15,000 nucleotides of DNA, from positions 1 through 15,000 of the forward strand of contig JAWQFJ010014471.1 of the NCBI GenBank assembly GCA_034096865.1. The letters are read 5' to 3'. A model generated the notes under the pieces. The model did not search any database. It saw only the letters and a program-made list of their open reading frames with translations, and was not told where the DNA came from. How positions within the stretch are numbered: position 1 is the first letter of the stretch; every line of letters starts with the position of its first letter. This stretch comes from Theodoxus fluviatilis. Taxonomy: Eukaryota; Mollusca; Gastropoda; Cycloneritida; Neritidae. The translations under genes were made by a program, and so were the position numbers. Shown piece after piece: positions 8,262-14,751 of this stretch.

Positions 8262-8602
8262 TTTGTTGTGGTTGTGCGATAGGCTAGAACCGAAGCGAAA
8301 ACGTGTGATGGAGTCAAAGAGACGCTGGTTCCAGTCAGTGCCGTATTTGTGATACCAGTGTGAGCCAGAGAAGTCTGCGCTAAAAATAGACTAGTTCCGC
8401 GCCAGGGATTGGTTAAGCCCAGCGACCTCGTGGGCCGTGTGGATGGGTCAATAGGCTACCCGCGCGATTGATGTTACTCAGATCCCCGGCGCTAACACGA
8501 TTGCCTCTGTTGACTTCATCTGCGGTTTTTCACAATTTTTACGAATATCAACGACAGCAGTTGGGATAGAGACAGAACAGAAGTCAGTCACCCGTTCTGG
8601 TC
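8262..8602. promoter_or_regulatory. CpG-rich divergent (bidirectional) promoter candidate
   Basis: This is about 340 bp with clearly more CpG than the surroundings (CGCGCC, CCCGCGCG, CGGCGC and others). It lies between the ATG of the minus-strand THAP-like exon (8261) and a plus-strand ATG (8603). No canonical TATA box is placed convincingly for either gene. Head-to-head genes with a CpG-rich spacer commonly share a promoter; here that is an inference from composition and layout. It includes ATTGACCCATCCAC on the minus strand (8452-8439) and TGGTATCACA (8358-8349), both also found in that order upstream of the ATG at 7366. Confidence 0.4.
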
Positions 8603-8657
8603 ATGGCAACAAAGTTTTTCGGCGCCGAGGAGAACAGTGGCTGTGTAGCCTACGTCA
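8603..8657 (+). CDS. Candidate first coding exon of the plus-strand gene
   Basis: The ATG at 8603 has G at +4 (GGTCATGGCA) and opens a 20-codon frame beginning MATKFFGAEENSGCVAYV before TGA at 8663. It lies just right of the CpG-rich stretch. Splicing at 8657 (GTCA|GTCACT) leaves one base of a codon, which matches the phase of the exon starting at 8869. The donor is weak; a better-looking GTCAGT at 8654 would give phase 0 and not fit. The assignment is therefore tentative. Confidence 0.35.
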
Positions 8658-8868
8658 GTCACTGAAACGGTCAAAAATGACAATGTATCGAGTTGGTCCT
8701 CCTGAATCATCTTGAACGAAAGTATGCATCTTGTTTAATTTTAGAGTGCAGAAAGAACGTTCCAAGTTCCTTTTATGACATTGTTGAGGTAGTAATGTCA
8801 AGGAAAGAATTTGTTTTATAACAGTGGCATATTGAAAGGATTGATTATTTACCTATTTGGGGTTTCAG

Positions 8869-9060
8869 AGCGAGATGGTGATTTCCAAACTGTTGTGGGG
8901 GAAGAGGCAAGCAAGCTTGTGGTGAATGCGACCAACCCCAATGTGAAGCAAATACAGGAGGGCGGGTTTGAGCCGTCTGTCTGTAAAGATGGGCAACTGT
9001 ATCGCTTCCAAGTTGAACAAGTTGAAGAAGTGCCAGAATCTTCCGCACGGAGCCGTGAAG
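8869..9060 (+). CDS. Internal exon of an unrecognised protein-coding gene
   Basis: The exon is bounded by a good acceptor (TATTTGGGGTTTCAG|AG) and a donor (GAAG|GTAATC). It is 192 nt long, phase 1 at both ends, and fully open, encoding 63 complete codons. The product begins RDGDFQTVVGEEASKLVVNA, contains PNVKQIQEGGFEPSVCKDGQ and LYRFQVEQVEEV, and ends in a Ser/Arg/Glu-rich stretch. Codon use and the mixed hydrophobic/charged pattern look like real protein. I do not recognise the family. The next exon in matching phase is 9535-9618. Confidence 0.6.
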
Positions 9061-9534
9061 GTAATCTTGCAATAACAACATCAACAACAACTTTCCCTGT
9101 TACATTTTTGTTATAAGTCCTTTTTGAGGGATGGTTCAATTGAGACCATCAGCAAAATTTGTTCTTAGTTTAATAGTTATGAAATAGCAAATAATTATGT
9201 AAAAAGTATTATCAACTTTTGGTCACGAATGCCCCTTCTTTTTCTTCTGGATGCCTTGAGTGAGGTGTAGATTGCCCCCAAAACACTGTGTTTTATTATA
9301 ACGAAAAACGATGGTCTTCACAGGCCTTGATCTAACCCCTTGATTGCCCATCACAAGCACAATCAGACAATCGGACGCAAGCAAATCTTGTAGGCAATCA
9401 ACACAAGCATCAAACACAAAGCAATGAACGCGGTGGTTTGTAAAGGTCAGAAATATATTAGTTTACTCTTTAGTCTCTATGGTAAATATGACGATGGTAA
9501 AATGTATTGAGAACAATGCATTTCTGTTTTAAAG
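9061..9534 (+). other. Intron between two phase-1 exons
   Basis: It begins GTAATC and ends TTTCTGTTTTAAAG, with a usable pyrimidine-rich 3' end. It holds an imperfect palindrome GATGGTTCAATTGAGACCATC-like stretch near 9129-9149 and nothing else of note. Confidence 0.5.
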
Positions 9535-9618
9535 TACCTGGACCCAGCGGAAACAAGCCTGGACCCAGTGGAAACAAGCCTGGACCCAGTGGAAACGAGC
9601 CTGGACCCAGTGAAACAG
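9535..9618 (+). CDS. Exon encoding a GPSGNKP heptapeptide repeat
   Basis: After the acceptor at 9534, TA completes the codon left open by the previous exon (G|TA, Val). In that frame three and a half 21-bp units (9537, 9558, 9579, 9600) encode PGPSGNK-PGPSGNK-PGPSGNE-PGPSET. This is a proline/glycine-rich, probably disordered linker, and a protein-level minisatellite. Phase agreement with exon 8869-9060 supports both. The exon may end at 9618 (ACAG|GTTGGT, phase 1) or at 9634 (TATTT|GTAAGT, phase 2); the second is the stronger donor. The repeat could vary in copy number between individuals. Confidence 0.55.
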
Positions 9619-10455
9619 GTTGGTACATTTATTTGTAAGTACTGTTTTGTAGCCCTGTAGTGCCAGGGTCCGCAGTCCACCCCCATCCTTTAGCTCTCAC
9701 ATGGACGGTTGTGAAACTGATTGCACCTTGTATTTAGTAAATGATGACACTCCGAAATTAGGAACAGATTGATATTGGGGTGAGCAGTTTCCATCTTGAC
9801 ATTTGTACACTTTTTACCCCATGGGTGTCACTGTGGGTTTTATGGGTGTCACTGTGCGTTATATGAATGTAATGTGTGTCTAATGAACTCCTATAGAAAA
9901 TGCATTCTCCTGTTAACTATTTTACTCTGCAGACAAGACACACTCTCACATCATTCTCACACCACTAAGACAAGCACAAAGACTACACCACACCTTTGCC
10001 CTTGTCCTACATATTAACTGTATACATGTTACAGGCAACAAGTAGAGAGAGATGGAGAGGTCTGCCTGGACCCTTTGACCCTTCATTCACCTTTTGGCCT
10101 TGTCAGAGTAGATGTGCTGTTATCTCAGTCTTGTCTCTGTGTGGACCAAGTTGCTTGTATAAATCAGAGCTGGCAGCTTTGAGAAACTTCTATGTTTACT
10201 AGTCCTGTCATAATCACTGTGGGCAGCTTGTACTTAACTTTCAGTATACATCCACACATAAGAATGCAAGTGCATGAGTCACCATAGAAAATCACCATCT
10301 TGACCTCAGAAGTTTTATAAGGGAAGTCTGGATTTAAGGATTGCATTCAATGCCAAAAAGCCTGCTTGAAAGTTTTGATGAAAGATGTGATTTTGACCAG
10401 ATGTTGCATATGAGTCATATCAGCTGTGTCCATGTTGATGTAGGGAAGTGGCTGC

Positions 10456-10457
<2 letters not shown>
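9619..10457 (+). other. Intron sequence, no certain exon
   Basis: It contains a 21-bp two-copy tandem (9821-9862). A good-looking acceptor at 9933 (TTTTACTCTGCAG) and another near 10035 (CATGTTACAG) occur, but the sequences after them do not look like protein in the phases allowed by the previous exon, so I do not call exons. Confidence 0.4.
9821..9862. repeat. Two-copy 21-bp tandem repeat
   Basis: ATGGGTGTCACTGTGGGTTT and a near copy, ATGGGTGTCACTGTGCGTTA, lie one after the other with period 21. The length being a multiple of three produces a pseudo-repeat GCHCGFY-GCHCALY in an otherwise unconvincing ORF. Confidence 0.8.
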
Positions 10458-10508
<51 letters not shown>

Positions 10509-10528
10509 CCCCCCCCCCCCCCCCCCCC
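10458..10528. repeat. (TG)25 microsatellite followed by C21
   Basis: Fifty bases of uninterrupted TG (10458-10507) pass without spacer into 21 consecutive C (10508-10528), then CTCCCTCCC-type sequence. It is likely highly polymorphic and difficult to sequence; run lengths may be approximate in the assembly. Confidence 0.95.
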
Positions 10529-11051
10529 TCCCTCCCTTTCTTACACCCAATCCCCCAGTAAAGCAACAGACAATGTCTGTTGTCTTGAATGACAATAAAA
10601 GTAACTGGTAGCTTGTATCAATCATTATGCAATCATGTTTGTAGGGTTTCAGCTCTATGTTAGGAGGATGAATAGACAAAGCTTGTGCCTAGAGTGCACA
10701 AGAATGATTAACATATTTAGATTTGCTGATGTACTGAAGGTGAGCTTGTTTCAATAGGATTGCAAAGATATTGATTTGTTGAAGTAGTTTAACATTTCAG
10801 ACATTTCCCTCTTTTCTTAATGGTTGCAGTATCATATTTAGTTGCTGATGTTTCAATAAGGGTCAGTGTCTTCTGACATCCTCAGACCTATAAAAGGAAA
10901 GGCTTGGCATTTAGCTTGGAAAGTAGTTGACATTTCATTGACATGTGATATTGATTGCTTAAAGTTGCTCTGCCGTTTTGGCTCAGACATGCTGATTAAG
11001 GAAAGTCATTAACCTTTGGAGTGCCACAGTACCCAAATTCGACTGTGACAA

Positions 11052-11052
<1 letters not shown>
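10529..11052. other. No gene seen; probable intron
   Basis: This is AT-rich DNA without open frames longer than noise. An AATAAA near 10593 is not associated with a gene I can support. Confidence 0.5.

Positions 11053-11085
<33 letters not shown>
11053..11085. repeat. (GT)n microsatellite, left part of a split tract
   Basis: This uninterrupted GT tract is cut at 11085/11086 by the terminal inverted repeat of a transposon and resumes at 11716 (TGTGTGTGTGTTG). The two parts were one tract before insertion, or the target-site duplication lies inside the tract. Confidence 0.85.
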
Positions 11086-11086
<1 letters not shown>

Positions 11087-11149
11087 AGGGCCGGATCAAA
11101 GTTTTTTGAGGGGGGGTGCTTAAAATTGTTTTAGGGTCTTCTCATCGAA

Positions 11150-11219
11150 GTGGCGAAGCCACGAGTGCGTGCCTGCGAAGCAGGCACGCCCCTCTAGGGG
11201 GGTCCGGGGGCATGCCCCC
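11150..11219. repeat. Cluster of four hairpins within the transposon
   Basis: In order: GTGGC-GAA-GCCAC (11150-11162); a 10-bp perfect stem with a GAA loop (11167-11189); CCCCT-CT-AGGGG (11189-11200); and the palindrome GGGGGCATGCCCCC (11206-11219). The first two loops are the heptamer GCGAAGC, known to form an exceptionally stable DNA mini-hairpin with a sheared G-A pair. The cluster may matter for transposition or simply be what the family conserves. Confidence 0.8.
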
Positions 11220-11374
11220 CCGGAAAATTTTGAGAAAAATGGTGCAAATCTGTGCAATCTGGCAGTGCGGTCATTTCCAAGAGTTTTTGTTTGGTCACAG
11301 ATTCTTCCTGTCTCTGCCCGGGTTTGATTTGTCTGTGCGAGTAGCAAAAGGAAGGCATCTTAATTATAGCAGCA

Positions 11375-11690
11375 CCCCCCCCCCCCCCTCCCTCCCCAGC
11401 TACCTTGGCTGCCAAGTAGAGTGTGCTTATACCAAGTGGAGAGTAGTACAGCATCTGGGCCCAGCATCTTTTAGCCCCCCCCCCCCCCCCCCCTCCTTCC
11501 CAAGCTTTTTACTAACTATACTGTCTCTGCTACCAAGCAAAGTGTGCCGATATCCGATGAGGTGGGAAGTAGATCAACATATTTGAGCAACCACCCCCCC
11601 CCCCCTCCCTCCTTCCCCCAACTCCCGGCTGCCACGGAGGTTTTTTTTTTTTTTTTTTTTTTGGGGGGGGGGGGGTGCTCGAGCACCCCC
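11375..11690. repeat. Three C-run-led degenerate direct repeats, T22-G13 run and palindrome
   Basis: Runs of C14 (11375), C19 (11475) and C12 (11594) are each followed by TCCCTCC/TCCTTCC. The first two are then followed by related sequence (CTGCCAAGTAGAGTGTGCTTAT and CTACCAAGCAAAGTGTGCCGAT share most bases), so they are old tandem copies. The block ends with T22 (11641-11662), G13 and the perfect palindrome GGGGGTGCTCGAGCACCCCC. Confidence 0.75.
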
Positions 11691-11715
11691 AGCACCCCCC
11701 CTAGATCCGGCCCTG

Positions 11716-12093
11716 TGTGTGTGTGTTGTGTGCATGTTTGTGTTTGTTGCCTCAGTCCAAATTTTCACCCACTTGACAGTACCTTTACTAATCTCAATCT
11801 CTGTTGGTCCTATCAACCAGTGAGAGCACAGCACACATCAGAGCTGGTCTGCCATCAGTGCCAGTGCACTTAGAGTGTGCTTTTTTGTGTTATCACAGCA
11901 CTTTAAGTGTATTCTATCAGATAGATTGTTTTAAAAAGTCTGTATTCTTTATTGTCTGCAACTTGTATGGTGTGTGTGTGGCTGTGTGAGTGTGTATGGT
12001 TTCGTTTGTATGAGTGTGTGTCTCTTGTTTTTTATACTCACTGCTCTCATGGTAGGCCTACTTGTTGTAACATTTCATTTTTTTCCACTTCAG
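11716..12093 (+). other. Intron remainder, GT-rich
   Basis: It starts with the right part of the split GT tract and has a second GT-rich stretch at about 11968-12022. It ends in a strong acceptor, CATTTCATTTTTTTCCACTTCAG, at 12093. Nothing coding is seen before the acceptor. Confidence 0.5.
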
Positions 12094-12159
12094 GAGCACC
12101 ACGAGGAGAACGTTTTCCTGTACATTGCCTACAGGGACGAGAGTGTGAATGGAGCCTAA
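12094..12159 (+). CDS. Candidate terminal exon of the plus-strand gene
   Basis: After a strong polypyrimidine tract and CAG, a phase-0 frame of 21 codons containing ENVFLYIAYRDESVNG ends in TAA at 12157-12159. The residue pattern looks like a conserved C-terminus, but I cannot name the family. The phase does not match the simplest donors of exon 9535-9618 (phase 1 or 2), so an intermediate exon would be needed. If phase 1 were used instead, the exon would read another 52-codon frame into the neighbouring retroelement, which looks less like protein. Linkage to the upstream exons is therefore unproved. Confidence 0.4.
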   Translation, partial: EHHEENVFLYIAYRDESVNGA

Positions 12160-12217
12160 AATCTCATCGTCAGCCAAGTGGGACAGCCCATAGAGTTGAG
12201 GCACTCTACTTCTTGCT

Positions 12218-12753
12218 GTGGAAGATCTCCTCCAGTGTTGGAGTCTTGTGATACGTACGTTTGATGTTCCTGTTGAGATCTTTGGGATCGAGGCATACTC
12301 GTAAAACACCATTCGACTTCCTGCTGAAAGCTAGAGAGTTGACCTAATCAGTAGGCTCTTGGACTGGAATGATCACTCCAAGCTGCTCCATCTTTTCCAG
12401 CTCAGCCTTGATTTCAGGTACTATCTGAATGGGGTATTTTCGTGGAGGTTAGATGACGGGTTGAGCATCTTCTTTCAACGTGATGTGTAGATCTCCTGGA
12501 AACTCTCAAATGCCGTCAAATCTATCAGGATATAAGCTCTTCAGCTCTTTCTCATCTGCTAAGGGAATAGTATGATGAGGCTTCATCGGCGATGCCTGAA
12601 TCGGACAATGAAGAGTGACCAGTTTGAGGTGAGTGCTGCCTGGTAGGCCTAGAATAGCTGGTCCGTCTGCGTCTGTGACGCAGAACTCTTCCTGTTGCCA
12701 TGGTGAACCTTGATACTGGTTAATTGCCATTGTATGCAATCAGTACGGTTTTT
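12218..12753 (-). pseudogene. pol: Retroelement protease end and reverse transcriptase start, disrupted
   Basis: From 12739 a frame encodes the C-terminal protease motif DGPAILGLP followed by HLKLVTLH, then SLYPDRF, typical of the junction before reverse transcriptase. After a stop at 12506-12508 the same frame continues with DLHITLKEDAQPVI, a second stop (12449-12451), KYPIQIVPEIKAELEKMEQL and the RT motif LGVIIPVQEP, a third stop (12344-12346), then SNGVLR and CLDPKDLNR of the palm domain, and TPTLEEI near 12224. Homology fades to the left. The YXDD catalytic region is not reached. Confidence 0.8.
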
Positions 12754-12796
12754 GACTCACATGCGAAGCAAAAGTGAGTCTATGTACTGAACCGTT

Positions 12797-12856
12797 TTGT
12801 CCGTCCGTCCGTCCGTCCGTCCGTCCGGGCGTCCGGGCGTCCGTCCGTCCGGGCGT
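12797..12856. repeat. (GTCC)n / TCCG minisatellite with GGGCG interruptions
   Basis: Tandem GTCC units (TCCGTCCGTCCG), with three GTCCGGGC variants, lie 43 bp inside the left end of the nested element. The tract also appears as PSVRPSVRPGVR-type repeats in translation, which is not evidence of coding. Confidence 0.9.
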
Positions 12857-12973
12857 AAAAAACTTAAACGTTGGATTTTTCTCGGAGACTATTAAGTCTA
12901 TCAAAACCAAATGTGGCATGATGGTGTATGATGACAAAGCCTCAAAAAACATACATAGTGACTTGACCTTGCT

Positions 12974-13595
12974 TCAAGGTCAAGGTCACAGGAGCCATAA
13001 ATGTGGTCTCAAAAACAGTCATTTTTCACATTTTCCCAATTTTCTCCCACGTTATTGAGAATGGCGACCTTAGCTACGAGTGGTATATAGGTCAAAGCAA
13101 GCCCTATCTTTTGATACCAGTTTGGTTGACCTTGCTTCAAGGTCAAGGTCACAGGAACTCTTCAAAGTTGGATTGTATACATATTTTGAAGTGACCTTGA
13201 CCCTGAACTATGGAAGATAACTGTTTCAAACTTAATAATTATGTGGGGCACATGTTATACTTTCATCATGAGACACATTTGTTTACATATCCTCAAGGTC
13301 AAGGTCACTTTGACCCTTATGAAATGTGACCAAAATGGGGTAGTGAACCACTAAAAGTGACTATATCTCATGGTAGAAAGTGCCAATAAGCACCATTGTG
13401 CTTCCTATGTCTTGAATTAACAGCTTTGTGTTGCATGTCCTTGGATGACCTTGACCTTGGGTCAAGGTCACATGTATTTTGGTAGGAAAAATGTGTAAAG
13501 CATTTCTTTGTGTATGATGTCATTGGTAGGTTTAGTTGTTTGACCTTGACCTTGAAGGTCACCTGAAGGTCAAGGTCATATAAAGGTCAAGGTCA
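12974..13595. repeat. Dense TCAAGGTCA / TGACCTTGA motifs
   Basis: I count 13 exact nonamers TCAAGGTCA or complement, starting at 12974, 12980, 13137, 13143, 13192, 13293, 13299, 13446, 13462, 13541, 13547, 13570 and 13587. Four pairs overlap by three bases with period 6, forming AGGTCAAGGTCA direct repeats. TCAAGGTCA is the extended half-site bound as monomer by FTZ-F1/SF-1 (NR5) and ERR nuclear receptors. Binding here is an inference only. Confidence 0.85.
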
Positions 13596-13627
13596 AGCAT
13601 GTGAGTCGTATGGGCTTTGCCCTTCAT

Positions 13628-13875
13628 GTTTTTCTGTGTTGTTGCTCCTGCTTTCGGATATCCATCTTCGTCGAGTTGTCTTGGATACGATGAAAAATTC
13701 TGAGTGGTAAAATATTACCTTGAGCTCCTGTGTCAACTTTTACTTTCAGTGAAGCTTGTGTGTTGCTGTTCACTTGATGTTGAGATTTGCATACACTTCA
13801 GTGCGGTCATCATTCGTGTCAACAGTGGAAAAGTTGATCGGTTGAAACTGTAGATTGTTCATATCATCAGCTATG
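13628..13875 (-). pseudogene. pol: Retroelement protease, N-terminal part, frameshifted
   Basis: The minus-strand frame entering from the gag end (one base back relative to the gag frame, as common for gag-pol) runs to a stop at about 13771. A second frame then carries the retropepsin active-site motif VDTGAQGNILPLRIF, with the DTG codons at 13726-13734. The break between them is a small indel. The frame leaves at the nested insertion near 13628 and is resumed beyond it at 12747. Confidence 0.8.
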
Positions 13876-14730
13876 TCATATCACTGTCAGCTTCATTGGT
13901 GACGACATCGTGACGTCGACGTGGAGTATGGCTGCGTCGTCGCTTGTTCGGGTAACCATGAGCATGCTGGTCTCCTCGCCCTCGTTGAGGTGGTTGCTGT
14001 CTGGTGCTTTCAGTCGGCTTGCTGCGACAGCATTTCCGCCAATGATTCATTTTTCCACACCCGTCGCATTTTGTGTTAAACGCAGGGCATCTTTTGATCT
14101 CATGTTTCAGTCCACAGTTGCCACATTGCTTGTGCTTGTTGTCACGTTGTGAAACAAAGTCGACAGCTGAAGTGGGCTTGTTGATGTTGGTCATCTTCTC
14201 CATGTGGGAAACACTGGCTTCAAAGTTGCGGCAAATGTCAATGGCTTGTTTTAGCGTCATCTTGTCATCATTGGCTAGGAGTTTTCTCTGTGCCTCTGGG
14301 TATTTGATTCCAGAAATAATCAGCTCGATTATTCTCTCATCTCTGGCCTTGTCGTCTGAAAGTTTGCATTTCATAACTTTAGTTTTGCAACGCGTGACGA
14401 AATCATTTACATACTCACCGGTCTGTTGACGAAATCTCTGTAGTTCCAGCCTGTGAATTCTGAAGTTGTCCTGAGGCTCGCTCTCTGAAAACTTATCCCA
14501 CACGTTTTTTTATTATCTTTCAGCTGCTCTGCCGATATTTCCCATGTGTTAGATAACTTGATTCCTTCAGATCCAGACCACAGTAAAATGTAACTGTACT
14601 GACGTTCTTCGGGGGTCTCGTTTGCAATGAACCACAGTTGACAAAACTGCTTGAACTCGGCTAAGGCAATTGATCTGTCTGCGCTGTCCCAGTCCATCTT
14701 CGGGTTCGGCAAATTGTTCAGTTCTGCCAT
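13871..14730 (-). pseudogene. gag: Gag polyprotein of Ty3/gypsy element, one frameshift
   Basis: The start ATG at 14730 (ATGGCAGAACTG) lies 10 bp after the primer-binding site. The first frame (about 75 residues, with PKMDWDSAD, EFKQFCQLWF and YSYILLWSG) is the N-terminal capsid-like part. After a 7-A run (T7 on plus at 14505-14511) the frame shifts and a second frame of 210 residues begins with WDKFSESEPQ and continues with the helical QQTGEYVNDFVTRCK and TLKQAIDICRNFE region. Two zinc knuckles follow, numbered in the second frame: C127-X2-C-X3-H-X4-C139 and C146-X2-C-X4-H-X4-C159. A basic Arg/Pro/His tail leads to the stop at 13871. Gag binds and packages the element RNA in a cytoplasmic particle. 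The single frame break most likely reflects loss of one base in the homopolymer. Confidence 0.85.
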
Positions 14731-14740
14731 GATCCACTAT

Positions 14741-14751
14741 CGCTGCCACCA
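14741..14751 (-). other. Primer-binding site for reverse transcription
   Basis: The minus strand reads TGGTGGCAGCG directly after the LTR-ending CA, and TGG is the complement of the tRNA 3' CCA. The position, at the LTR border and 10 bp before the gag ATG, fits a tRNA primer-binding site. I cannot say which tRNA is used. Confidence 0.65.

Larger units (their letters stand above)
11086..11715. mobile_element. Non-autonomous DNA transposon (MITE-like) with CAGGGCCGGATC termini
   Basis: The element has perfect 12-bp terminal inverted repeats, CAGGGCCGGATC at 11086-11097 and its complement at 11704-11715. Further similarity (GGGGGGGTGCT) lies just inside both ends. It sits inside a GT microsatellite, so the target-site duplication cannot be sized; odd lengths such as TGTGTGTGT fit. 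CAGGG...CCCTG ends are common in hAT-type elements, so hAT-like is a reasonable but unproved guess. No transposase is encoded; open frames of 75-156 codons inside are driven by homopolymer runs. The interior has a chain of perfect hairpins (11150-11219), three C-runs in a degenerate about 100-120-bp direct repeat, a T22-G13 run, and a 20-bp perfect palindrome (11671-11690). Confidence 0.75.
12754..13627. mobile_element. Nested 874-bp repeat with Helentron/HINE-like architecture
   Basis: The insert starts GACTCACATGCGAAGCAAAA and ends GGGCTTTGCCCTTCAT. It is flanked by GTTTTT on both sides (12748-12753, 13628-13633), and the retroelement frame on either side is continuous if the insert is ignored. 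An 11-bp GACTCACATGC at the left end recurs inverted as GCATGTGAGTC at 13598-13608, 19 bp inside the right end, followed by a GGGC-TTT-GCCC hairpin. Subterminal inverted repeats, a tandem-repeat core, a 3' hairpin and insertion in a T run are what is known of non-autonomous Helentrons (DINE/HINE). The left end also folds on itself (GACTCAC...GTGAGTC, 12754-12780). The core has a TCCG minisatellite (12797-12856) and many TCAAGGTCA motifs. It encodes no protein I recognise. Confidence 0.6.

Noticed and set aside
9129..9149. Imperfect palindrome around TCAATTGA as a small MITE
   Set aside because: Only about 20 bp, with no further inverted repeat or target-site duplication around it.
9796..10017. 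Cysteine-rich ORF with GCHCGFY/GCHCALY repeat
   Set aside because: The pattern comes from a two-copy 21-bp tandem in what is probably an intron; the rest of the frame does not look like protein.
11116..11586. 156-codon ORF inside the transposon
   Set aside because: It runs through C-runs and hairpins, has overlapping open frames on the other strand, and shows no transposase motif.
14500..14515. Programmed -1 frameshift site in gag
   Set aside because: The A-run is not in the required codon phase for a standard slippery heptamer, and the position is mid-gag rather than at the gag-pol border.
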